Shown piece by piece: positions 1 to 6,198 of a DNA stretch of 10,419 nucleotides. Position numbers and translations under genes: made by a program. Under the pieces are notes generated by a model. That model did no database searches. It saw only the letters and a list, made by a program, of their open reading frames with translations, and had not been told where the DNA came from. Source of the stretch: Trichomonas tenax (taxonomy: Eukaryota > Parabasalia > Trichomonadida > Trichomonadidae); the NCBI GenBank assembly GCA_023091735.1, contig JALKBU010001488.1:1-10419 (forward strand). Reading direction: 5' to 3'. Within the stretch, counting starts at the first letter, position 1. Each line of letters opens with the position of its first letter.

Positions 1-2
1 CA

Positions 3-164
3 ACAAACACAGTCGCTATAGTTTCTGAACCAATCAACGACGATTACGAATGGATCCAATATAATTCAAAATTACGAATCATTCATTCTATCAAGGACGA
101 TTACTTTCAGATGCAGTCGATACTTACATATAGAAGAAAAAATGTTAAATCCTCCGGAAGATAA
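3..164 (+). CDS. 3' end of an unidentified ORF, partial at window start
   Basis: A frame open from the first bases of the window runs for 53 codons to a TAA at 162-164. Its start lies outside. The peptide is rich in Asp, Tyr, Ile and Lys and ends in a basic stretch (TYRRKNVKSSGR). It overlaps the next reading frame (ATG at 142) by 23 bases in a different frame, a packing typical of viral or Maverick-type elements. The piece around YFQMQSILTYRRKN loosely recalls the first strand of a chromodomain, which some transposon integrases carry at the C-terminus. That is only a weak impression and no integrase residues are in view. It could also be a chance open frame, although the lack of stops over 160 AT-rich bases argues mildly against that. 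Confidence 0.4.
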   Translation, partial: TNTVAIVSEPINDDYEWIQYNSKLRIIHSIKDDYFQMQSILTYRRKNVKSSGR

Positions 165-474
165 AATAAAACCAACTGATGAATTCACTACTCGACAAAT
201 GTTAAAAGACGCTTATGTTAATTTGTGCAAACGTGAAATAGAATTATTAAACAGAGATATGAAAAGATTAAATGATTTCAATTCATTTATTGAATCAGAA
301 AAAAACAAAGCTTCTAAATATCCAAAATCAACGGATGACGTTATTAGAAATATGAAAAAGTTATTAACGAAAAGATATCGTAACTCAGTTGCTTATTATC
401 CACGTCATAAATTAATTAAAAGTAACGAGGAGTTAGTTAGTCATAAATTATTTTTTTTTTCAAAAACTGAATAA
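142..474 (+). CDS. small basic hypothetical protein (110 aa), possible mobile-element gene
   Basis: I do not recognise this protein. It is 110 residues, highly charged and predicted mostly helical, with residues about 18-60 (Arg/Lys/Glu/Leu rich) likely forming a coiled coil. It has no signal peptide and no membrane segment. Codons are strongly A/T-ending (Leu as TTA, Lys as AAA), unlike the PDI and Rab genes further right. The ATG at 142 lies inside the end of the upstream frame. Initiator-like TCATT cores lie at 79-87, about 55 bases upstream. The stop TAA at 472-474 is followed by A, giving TAAA, the trichomonad polyadenylation tetramer. The last dozen codons are built from the same sequence that is repeated downstream, so the C-terminus (SHKLFFFSKTE) may have been copied into, or acquired from, the tandem repeat. 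Confidence 0.6.
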   Translation: MLNPPEDKIKPTDEFTTRQMLKDAYVNLCKREIELLNRDMKRLNDFNSFIESEKNKASKYPKSTDDVIRNMKKLLTKRYRNSVAYYPRHKLIKSNEELVSHKLFFFSKTE

Positions 475-985
475 ATTTCTCTCATAACCACTAAAATTAT
501 TTTTCAAAATTTTCTTACCCTCATTTCCTTTCGCTTTCTTTTCTTAGTTAGTTAGTTAGTCATAAATTATTTTTTTTTTCAAAAACTGAATAAATTTCTC
601 TCATAACCACTAAAATTATTTTTCAAAATTTTCTTACCCCAATTTCCTTTCGCTTTCTTTTCTTAGTTAGTTAGTCTATAAAAAGATGTTCGCAGAACTC
701 ATGGCGAAGTCACGAGGAATGCGAACATCTTATTACTAACTAAAATTATTTTTCAAATTTTCCTTACCCCCAAATCCTTTCGCTTTCTTTTCTTAGTTAG
801 TTAGTTTGTCATAAATTATTTTTTTCAAATTTCTGACTTCATAAATCCTAAGCTTGACTTATAAAGTAACGTAAAACATTTTCCACTAAAATTATTTTTC
901 AAATTTCTTACTTCATAAATTTCTTTCGCTTTCTTTTCTTAGTTAGTTAGTTAGTCATAAATTATTTTTCAAAATCTGAATAAAT
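431..985. repeat. degenerate tandem repeat, about 115-146 bp units
   Basis: Five copies of a block starting AGTTAGTTAGTCATAAATTA are laid head to tail, with TCATAAATTA or its remnant at 441, 560, 675, 809 and 955. Units 1 and 2 are nearly identical with a 119-bp period, including the ten-T run. Later units are 115, 134 and 146 bp and more diverged. Each unit has the AT-rich head, a middle ACTAAAATTATTTTTCAAA, and a pyrimidine tail (TTTCGCTTTCTTTTCTTAGT). Copy-number change in the 4-base GTTA/TTAG run explains some of the length differences. Unit 3 has its head replaced by a 66-base stem-loop element. The first unit overlaps the 3' end of the 142-474 gene, stop codon included. No coding potential is seen. 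Confidence 0.9.
677..742. repeat. stem-loop element copy A (66 bp)
   Basis: Arms at 683-694 (AAGATGTTCGCA) and 720-731 pair perfectly over 12 bp. Inside, CTCATG and CACGAG form a second stem with one A-C mismatch around the loop GCGAAGT. On the minus strand the element is preceded by AGTTAGTAATAA, an in-register TAG-TAA-TAA stop cluster. A second element of the same length lies at 1102-1167. Copy A sits inside unit 3 of the tandem repeat, where it replaces about 47 bases. That suggests an insertion, or a relic 3' end of a lost minus-strand gene. Possible roles are a transcript 3'-end signal, a small fold-back mobile element, or a structured RNA. Confidence 0.8.
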
Positions 986-1092
986 TTTATATAGTCAGGA
1001 ATTTCAAAATAAAATTAACGTTGATTTTGTAAGCAATTTCAAAATTTTTATTTTCTATATGAGGGACTTAACTTGTAAAACTAACTCTGTCG
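985..1092. repeat. conserved intergenic block, copy A
   Basis: About 107 AT-rich bases beginning TTTTATATAGTCA match a second block at 1990-2096. Shared landmarks, in order, are TTTTATATAGTCA, AACGTT followed by a TTTTG run, AAATTTT, CTAYATGRGGGA and ACTRACTCTG. Both blocks lie just left of a stem-loop that marks the end of a minus-strand ORF. Read on the minus strand the order is ORF, stop cluster, stem-loop, block. The block may hold a 3' processing signal or the promoter of a following gene. No ORF runs through it. Confidence 0.6.
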
Positions 1093-1101
1093 TAAATATA
1101 A

Positions 1102-1167
1102 TATAAAAAGATGTTCGTAGAAGCCACGGCGAAGTCGTGGATTATGCGAACATCTTATTACTAACTA
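1102..1167. repeat. stem-loop element copy B (66 bp) at a gene 3' end
   Basis: Arms at 1108-1119 and 1145-1156 pair over 12 positions with one T-G wobble. An inner perfect 5-bp stem (1124-1128 with 1136-1140) closes the same GCGAAGT loop as copy A. Compared with copy A, two inner pairs differ by compensatory changes (C-G against T-A), which supports selection on the fold. The minus-strand stop codons TAG, TAA, TAA of the collagen-like gene (1161-1163, 1158-1160, 1155-1157) run straight into the outer arm. The element is therefore the immediate 3' border of that gene, and a transcription-termination or mRNA 3'-end role is the simplest reading. Confidence 0.8.
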
Positions 1168-1838
1168 CGAGGATATAATTTATTAAATTTTTCAGCAATT
1201 GTGAGATCATGTACTTCGGCACTAAGTGCCTCAGGGCTTTCAGCCCGTTCTTCTTCAGGTGTTTCGTTTTCATTATCATCTCTTAATCTTACACTACGAG
1301 GTACGACATTAGCCTCAACATGTGATAAATTCTGTAAAAACCATTGAACTCGTTGGAATAGACTTAAATGAATATCCATTACCTGACCAGTTAGTGATTC
1401 AACACTTGAAATTGCGTTCTGCGTTGCTCTGTTAGTTTCATTAACGAAAGTTGTGAATTGATTCAGTGCATTGTTGGTTACGCTTATACTATCCTCTAAA
1501 CCGTTAACGATTCCAGTCATAGTATGTGTGAAATCATCAATTCTCTGAATCCATGTTGATAAGCTACTGAAAACATCATTACCCGTCGATATTGTATTTA
1601 ACACAGCCCTTAACGTATCCAATCCTTCTGCTTTAGCCACAAATGCTGATAGTTTTGTTACTTGTAATTGTAATGCAGTAAATGATGCAGCAGTTAGACC
1701 AGTATTTATTAAATCCCAGATCCATCCTCTTGCGGAAGCCCCGTCTTCACCATCCTTACCATCTAATCCATCACGTCCAGGAGTGCCCTGTGGACCTGTA
1801 TCTCCTTTCTCTCCCTCTTTAGAATCCATTGCTAACAT
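1161..1838 (-). CDS. collagen-like coiled-coil fibre protein (225 aa)
   Basis: Residues 9-35 are nine uninterrupted Gly-X-Y triplets (G at 9, 12, 15, 18, 21, 24, 27, 30, 33) of charged collagen type, the kind found in bacterial, phage and virophage fibres. Residues about 55-175 are predicted helical with heptad-like spacing and many Asn, Thr and Ser, as in trimeric stalks. A Glu-rich acidic tail follows (about 185-210), then a short basic end, KLYPRS. There is no signal peptide and no long membrane segment. The start is ATG at 1838; a second ATG three codons in (1829) is equally possible. AACGATA, a Myb-type motif in trichomonad promoters, lies about 16-22 bases upstream. It ends in a triple stop directly abutting stem-loop B. 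A trimeric virion or surface fibre of a virus-like element is my inference; a host coiled-coil protein is the alternative. Confidence 0.7.
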   Translation of the reverse strand: MLAMDSKEGEKGDTGPQGTPGRDGLDGKDGEDGASARGWIWDLINTGLTAASFTALQLQVTKLSAFVAKAEGLDTLRAVLNTISTGNDVFSSLSTWIQRIDDFTHTMTGIVNGLEDSISVTNNALNQFTTFVNETNRATQNAISSVESLTGQVMDIHLSLFQRVQWFLQNLSHVEANVVPRSVRLRDDNENETPEEERAESPEALSAEVHDLTIAEKFNKLYPRS

Positions 1839-1853
1839 AAATGTTTAGAATCT

Positions 1854-1860
1854 TATCGTT
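1854..1860 (-). promoter_or_regulatory. AACGATA motif upstream of the collagen-like gene
   Basis: On the minus strand AACGATA sits 16 to 22 bases before the ATG at 1838. The same core is the Myb-recognition/M3 type element described for Trichomonas promoters. A 7-base match in AT-rich DNA can be chance. The position close to the start is the only support. Confidence 0.3.
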
Positions 1861-1989
1861 CTTCACTTTCTTTATACAGTAAGGGTAGACGTTCAATATT
1901 TCATAATTTCCTTCATAACCTTTCAAAGGAATGAATGTCATTGTTTACTTAGAAATTAAAAAATTATATTGTTTTAAAAAGTGACTAGA

Positions 1990-2096
1990 TTTTATATAGT
2001 CATAAGATTTAAAATTAATAATAACGTTTGTTTTGAAATTAATGAAAATTTTAATCACTACATGGAGGGACCAATTATGCACCACTGACTCTGACA
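1990..2096. repeat. conserved intergenic block, copy B
   Basis: This is the partner of the block at 985-1092, about 1005 bases away, with the same ordered landmarks (TTTTATATAGTCA, AACGTTTG, AAAATTTTAAT, CTACATGGAGGGA, ACTGACTCTG). Identity is moderate with small indels, so the duplication is not recent. It lies between stem-loop C and the promoter of the collagen-like gene. It could therefore serve as the 3' flank of the 2123-2497 gene, the upstream region of the collagen-like gene, or both. Confidence 0.6.
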
Positions 2097-2122
2097 AGGT
2101 CTGATGTAAGTAGTGATCACAC

Positions 2123-2497
2123 TCATCCAGCATTTCGCGAAGATGCGACCCAGTTGCAGATCTGCGAAATGTTTATTACTAACTTCATCGTAGAAATTAA
2201 CTTACCTGATATAAGGAACCTTGAAGGTCTATTGTCTATCCTCCACCTATTTTCTTTTTCTACATATGTTTTATTTTTCCAGCCTTTCGGTATATCTTCT
2301 TTATATAAATATTTATGTATCAGGAATGAATACGTTACATCTGTCCTTTCTTCTATAAAATAATGACCATCAATTATATTCATTTTTACTTTCCTCAGAG
2401 TTTGCCCTTTCTTTGCTCGCCTTTGATCTTCCACCTGCTTTACTTCAACTTTTGCCATCTCTTCCTTCATCAATTGGTCGAGTATTTGGTGCTCCAT
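2123..2497 (-). CDS. hypothetical charged protein (124 aa), 3' end probably frameshifted
   Basis: I do not recognise the family. The first 40 residues are strongly charged and helical (Glu, Lys, Gln, Arg). Residues about 42-95 contain aromatic and basic residues that could fold as a small beta-rich domain (HYFIEERTDVTYSFLIHKYL). There is no signal peptide. The start ATG at 2497 has an initiator-like TCATTTT at 2528-2534. The frame reads straight through stem-loop C to a TGA at 2123-2125, giving about 23 residues encoded by the hairpin. The stop cluster that ends the collagen-like gene is also present here, but one frame off, with a TGA at 2185-2187 in the same shifted frame. I infer that the original protein ended near 2185 and that a one-base change extended it. 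Confidence 0.5.
   Translation of the reverse strand: MEHQILDQLMKEEMAKVEVKQVEDQRRAKKGQTLRKVKMNIIDGHYFIEERTDVTYSFLIHKYLYKEDIPKGWKNKTYVEKENRWRIDNRPSRFLISGKLISTMKLVINISQICNWVASSRNAG
2131..2171. repeat. stem-loop C, unrelated in sequence but equivalent in position
   Basis: CATTTCGC (2131-2138) pairs with 2164-2171. AGAT (2141-2144) pairs with ATCT (2160-2163), and GCGAC (2145-2149) pairs with GTTGC (2153-2157) around a CCA loop. In all about 17 pairs form with two small bulges. On the minus strand it is preceded by AGTTAGTAATAA, the same stop cluster that borders stem-loops A and B, although the stem sequence differs. The shared position with a different arm sequence suggests the structure, not the sequence, is what matters. 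Confidence 0.75.
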
Positions 2498-2527
2498 TTC
2501 TTAAGAAATAAAAAATAAAAAAAATTA

Positions 2528-2534
2528 AAAATGA
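2528..2534 (-). promoter_or_regulatory. trichomonad initiator (Inr) for the 2123-2497 gene
   Basis: The minus strand reads TCATTTT, an exact match to the trichomonad initiator TCAYTWY, with its A about 35 bases before the ATG at 2497. The region is AT-rich, so some chance matches are expected. Its orientation and distance are right. Confidence 0.45.
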
Positions 2535-2589
2535 ATTCATTATTTATCTATAAATTTCCTTTATCTTATTTATGATTTAATTTTTATCT

Positions 2590-2690
2590 CATATATGTAA
2601 TCATCTATGAGTTTCAAAAATAGAATGGGGCGTATTCTTATTTTATTTATCATATATGTAATCATCTATGAATTTCAAAAAAAATGGGGC
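2590..2690. repeat. two-copy direct repeat, about 41 bp, 61-bp period
   Basis: CATATATGTAATCATCTATG followed by ARTTTCAAAAA and AATGGGGC occurs at 2590-2631 and 2651-2690, differing by one substitution and a short indel. It lies in the 332-base spacer between the 2123-2497 gene and the PDI-like gene. Just right of it is a GC-rich patch (TCGTGGCGAC at 2691-2700, GGCGCC at 2707-2712) out of keeping with the AT-rich flanks. The repeat could mark the edge of the mobile element or be a promoter duplication. The other end of the element would be needed to tell. Confidence 0.7.
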
Positions 2691-2829
2691 TCGTGGCGAC
2701 ATTTCTGGCGCCAATAGAACCATTCTATATATCATCGAATGACCTCTGGAATAATTATTTAAAGTCAGTTTGATGTAAACTGGAAAATGGTAAAAATTGA
2801 ATAGTTGACTTTACAACTATTGATTGTTG

Positions 2830-4227
2830 ATGACATTTGACCTCGTTTTTGACATTATTATGTTGGGATTTCTTTTAGCTGTAAAAGTTAAATCTCCATC
2901 ATCATCGTCCGGTCTTCCACTTCTCACCGGAGATGAACTGAAGCAGTTTATCGATTCTCCACAAAAGAGCGTTGTTTTCTTCGGCTACGACGATTTCAGA
3001 AATATGAATTTTGCTGATTATGGTGTTTGGCTTCACAAGAAGGATATAAGGTTCTGTGTCGCTTCTCTCCAAGATGGACAGGATTACGGCATTACTGATA
3101 AGTCTGCTCTCGCATATCAACAAGGCACAAAAATTCACACGCCATTGAAGTCAACAGAGGCCGGGTTGTTCCTCAGGTGGCTCAATGTCATCAAGTTCAA
3201 CGAGAATTACGAAATAAAAACGGGAGAAGAATTAAGAGGAATAATGAATACTCAATCGAGCACAATTTTCAACATTGGTTTAAATACAATACCAGACGAA
3301 TACTCCAGCCAACAGGTTTTCCGTGTGAAACAGTCTGTTTTCACGGATCTTGGAATTCTAGGAATCAATAATGGACTTTACATTTATCGTCCATGTGACA
3401 GACAGCTCCTCAAGATTGAATCTAACATTGAAGAATACTCCAAATGCAAACTTGTTTCATATAATTCTTTCGATCCAACAGAAAAAACTTTCTCTGCAAC
3501 ATTTATTCTGGAAGAATCTGATGACAGTGCATATGAGAAGCAGTACCAAATCTTAAATCATATCACAGACAAGTTTGCTGACAAATTATTTGCTTTTGCT
3601 TTGCCAATGTCCGCAGTTCGTGATTTCAAGTCAAAACTTAATACTGAGCGCTCTACAGCACCATATTTCGTCATTTACAATAATAAAGATCAATCTGTTC
3701 TGAGATATATCCATACAAACGAAAAAGGCGATTTATTCGATGAATCAGTCATTGACGCGTTCATCCAGAGCGTTATTGATGGGAAGATTGAGCCAACAAT
3801 TGTTTCTAAGCCAGTCGATCAATTAAACAATTTCGGTCCACTCAAAGAAGTAACGAGATCCCTCTTCAAGGATTTTGTCCTTGACTCAAAGGAGAACGTT
3901 CTTGTCGCATTCACAGCCCCTTGGTGCCATCACTGCAAAGTCCTGAAGCCAGTTTTGAATGCTACAGCTCACATTCTCAAAGACACTCCAAACAAACTGT
4001 ATTTCTTCGATGTTGATGCTAACGATATGCCGCCGGAAGTCCCAGAGCTCGATGGCTATCCAACAATCTACCTTTGGGGCGGAAAGGACCACAATATCAC
4101 ACTCTTTGATGATACGAGAAACATTGGAACATTTGTCCAATTTTTATCAAATAACACTGCAACACCGTTCGAACTTCCAGAGTATAATGAAACAGAGGTC
4201 TTAAATATTTACAAACAACATGACTAA
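2830..4227 (+). CDS. protein disulfide isomerase-like protein, one CHHC active site
   Basis: This is a likely ER oxidoreductase that forms or reshuffles disulfides in secretory proteins. Numbering is from the first ATG (465 aa). A hydrophobic stretch, residues about 11-18, acts as signal peptide or anchor. ATG at 2860 would give a shorter, more classical signal (MLGFLLAV) and may be the true start. Residues about 30-125 look like a first thioredoxin fold (VVFFGYDDF) that lacks CxxC. The middle is the non-catalytic b/b' type. The C-terminal thioredoxin domain has APWCHHC with Cys at 366 and 369 and the cis-Pro of GYPTIYLW at 411. The usual eukaryotic PDI site is CGHC; CHHC should be active but tuned differently. 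Length is near that of standard PDIs, but one of two catalytic sites is missing. The C-terminus (YKQHD) is not a KDEL-type retrieval signal. The stop is part of TAAA, the trichomonad poly(A) tetramer. Confidence 0.88.
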   Translation: MTFDLVFDIIMLGFLLAVKVKSPSSSSGLPLLTGDELKQFIDSPQKSVVFFGYDDFRNMNFADYGVWLHKKDIRFCVASLQDGQDYGITDKSALAYQQGTKIHTPLKSTEAGLFLRWLNVIKFNENYEIKTGEELRGIMNTQSSTIFNIGLNTIPDEYSSQQVFRVKQSVFTDLGILGINNGLYIYRPCDRQLLKIESNIEEYSKCKLVSYNSFDPTEKTFSATFILEESDDSAYEKQYQILNHITDKFADKLFAFALPMSAVRDFKSKLNTERSTAPYFVIYNNKDQSVLRYIHTNEKGDLFDESVIDAFIQSVIDGKIEPTIVSKPVDQLNNFGPLKEVTRSLFKDFVLDSKENVLVAFTAPWCHHCKVLKPVLNATAHILKDTPNKLYFFDVDANDMPPEVPELDGYPTIYLWGGKDHNITLFDDTRNIGTFVQFLSNNTATPFELPEYNETEVLNIYKQHD

Positions 4228-4373
4228 ATTTATTAATTTAGCAGAAATAATTCTTTTTCTTATTCTGGACAATTCTATTATAACACAATTATGTACTTTA
4301 ATAGCATTAATTTCACAAACTAAAAAATGACGTATCAGTTAAACAATAAAATCCTGTTATCAGTAGCTTTATT

Positions 4374-4838
4374 TCAATCTTCTGAATTCTCCCATTCATC
4401 AAGTTCACGGATCTGCTCGTTCGCCCACCTTGCAATTGCCTTCGCAGATGGAACGCCTTCATATTTCGTAGACCACTTCTTCATGTATGAGCGGAAGAAG
4501 CAAATTGTCGGGAATTCTGTAATTCCCTGATCTTCGATGATTTGCATGATCTGGAATGTTTCGCCAACAACGAGATTTAATTTTGATGGATCGATCATTT
4601 CTTGCAATTGTTCCCAAACAGCAGCGAGTTGACGTCCTGGGTCATCTTTTTGGACGAAAGCAACTAAAGCGTGGCGCTCTCTGCCAACGTAGTGCCAAAA
4701 TCTTTTTGGATTCGGGTACCAGACTTTACCAAACTCAGGCTGATACTTATTAGGTTCATCATCGACGGATGTTGATTCTGGTTTCTTCTTTCTTCGGCAA
4801 TCAGCTAAAGTCAGCCACAGAGAAAAGAAAAGAAACAT
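4374..4838 (-). CDS. secreted or ER thioredoxin-fold protein lacking CxxC (154 aa)
   Basis: The ATG at 4838 gives a clean signal peptide (MFLFFSLWLTLA, then a Cys and a basic run RRKKK). An upstream in-frame ATG at 4907 would add 23 residues and is less convincing. The mature part holds a thioredoxin-like fold: strand HALVAFVQ, helix, strand LNLVVGETF, helix, then GITEFPTICFFRSY with the characteristic cis-Pro, and a C-terminal helix. Where PDIs have PWCGHC it reads QKDDPGRQL, so there are no redox cysteines and no disulfide catalysis. It resembles a PDI b-type domain or a chaperone-like relative. The gene is convergent with the PDI-like gene, with 146 bases between stops, and AATAAA lies just after the stop. 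Convergence of two thioredoxin-fold genes may reflect an old duplication, though sequence similarity is low. Confidence 0.72.
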   Translation of the reverse strand: MFLFFSLWLTLADCRRKKKPESTSVDDEPNKYQPEFGKVWYPNPKRFWHYVGRERHALVAFVQKDDPGRQLAAVWEQLQEMIDPSKLNLVVGETFQIMQIIEDQGITEFPTICFFRSYMKKWSTKYEGVPSAKAIARWANEQIRELDEWENSED

Positions 4839-6105
4839 ATTTTTTTTATATCGTCGTGAACAAAGAAAAAATATAACCTTAAATAGTATTTTGTCTACAA
4901 ACTTCATTATATGCTTCTCCAATAAATATGATTTATAACCATAGCAATATTTTTGTTATTTGATTTATATCTCATTATTTGCTTTATTTTATCATGGACA
5001 AGCTTGTGCAATATTAATTTTATAAATATTCTATTTATTTGATGTTGTTTTTGTTGAAATATATGAAAAAAATAGAAATATATTTCAAATTCATTTATTT
5101 CACTAATAGCATTCTGAGTTTAGACGATGCGTATCTATTGTAATGTGCATCTTCAGTATAATTTAATAAAATACATAATTTAAAGGTCCTGTGGCAGAAT
5201 GTACGTTATTAACAATTTCACTTTTTTGGCCTCGGTCGAAGTTGAGTTTTGCTATCTCGGTGAGGATTCAAAACTCGACTTTTCTATATGGTACAATCAA
5301 AAATGTAACTCAGCGAATTTATAATGGAACATATTTAGGTGCTCTGGACTAAAGTTATTGCAAAGATATTGCGACTTTTAGACTTTGTTGGTTTCTGGCC
5401 TTGGTGTTACCAGTGGCTTTCTACAAGAGTATCTGGCGTCGGAACCCGTCTTGAAACCTTCATATTAAAATTCGAAATTTGTACCACAAAATTTTGCAGA
5501 TTTTTTGGCTCTATCTTCTACACCCAGCTGCTACTAACATTTCGCTGATCATTCACAAATTTGCTAAGGGCCGCTACAGAGGGGTTTTTGAGATCCGATT
5601 ATTATCTCCATATTTAACGATGATTTATGCATATTTATAGAAATCCATGTAATTTATATCGGTAGTTCGGTTCAATTACAGATATAAAACTATCAATATC
5701 TCTATTTTAGATTTTATTCATAATGTTTTTATAAAATTTTATTCTTTTTCTTTGAGTGAATACTTCTACCTTTATAATCATATCTATAACTAGCTTATCA
5801 ATTCATTTTATGAATATGATTTTTTCACTTTTTTGAAAATGTTGAAATATTTAAGCGTTGTATGTTGTTTCTATGATCAGTAGTCCAATTAGTCTGTTTT
5901 AATATGAATGAATATCATTCATTGTTCATGATTTTTTGAAAATCGAAAAATCAAAATTGCCTATGTAATGGTAAAATTATATTCAGCATCTATTATGTAT
6001 TAAAATTTATTATTTATTTTTTGCATAAATTCGTTTTTTAGTAAAATATCTAAATTGCAAGAATCTTTTTCGAAAATTTGTTTCAATAATATACATTTTT
6101 TCAAG
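4839..6105. other. AT-rich intergenic region without a convincing gene
   Basis: About 1.27 kb lies between the thioredoxin-like gene and the small fragments near 6106. Most is very AT-rich with homopolymer runs. Visible features are a 13-bp stem-loop at 5239-5281 and a GC-richer patch at about 5335-5590 with no ATG-started frame of note. There are also two short palindromes, ATGAATGA/TCATTCAT (5904-5922) and TGATTTTT/AAAAATCA close by. I see no tRNA, rRNA or snRNA signature. Confidence 0.6.
5239..5281. repeat. 13-bp stem-loop in intergenic DNA
   Basis: AAGTTGAGTTTTG (5239-5251) pairs with CAAAACTCGACTT (5269-5281) over 13 positions with one wobble and a 17-base loop. It lies far from any gene end, about 400 bases left of the start side of the thioredoxin-like gene. 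It may be part of a non-coding transcript or a small inverted-repeat relic. Confidence 0.65.
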
Positions 6106-6198
6106 ATGAACAGCTTAGCGAATCTCTGTGTGGGTTCTTCGATATCACAATGCATACATCCTCATGGCCTGTACAACTTAAACCCTGAAGTTAATTGA
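6106..6198 (+). pseudogene. 30-codon ORF, possible gene fragment
   Basis: ATG at 6106 opens a short frame (30 residues; SSISQCIHPHGLYN in the middle) ending at TGA 6196-6198. Its base composition and codons are more gene-like than the flanks, which is why it stands out. It may be the head of the decayed gene whose tail is at 6415-6720, with about 215 bases of AT-rich DNA between. Alternatively it is a chance ORF. Confidence 0.25.

Noticed and set aside
720..742. TTATTACTAAC as an intron branch/acceptor signal
   Set aside because: It resembles ACTAAC, but the acceptor ACACAG does not follow. On the minus strand it is simply the stop cluster TAG-TAA-TAA.
677..742. Hammerhead, twister or other known self-cleaving ribozyme
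   Set aside because: The loops lack the hammerhead core (CTGATGA and GAAA) and I could not place any other known ribozyme core.
431..985. CRISPR-like array
   Set aside because: Units are long, contiguous and diverged with no unique spacers of constant length. It is a simple tandem repeat in eukaryotic-type DNA.
2161..2210. Trichomonad intron at the end of the 2123-2497 gene
   Set aside because: CAG/GTAAGT looks like a donor, but the usual trichomonad donor is GTATGT and the conserved ACTAACACACAG acceptor is absent on that strand.
2824..2830. TTG start for the PDI-like gene
   Set aside because: Nuclear genes of this kind start at ATG; the first ATGs are at 2830 and 2860.
5339..5548. 69-codon plus-strand frame
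   Set aside because: It begins with GTG, not ATG, has odd Trp/Phe-rich composition and no recognisable domain. Treated as non-coding.
5904..5950. Short palindromes ATGAATGA/TCATTCAT and TGATTTTT/AAAAATCA
   Set aside because: Eight-base arms in very AT-rich DNA are expected by chance.
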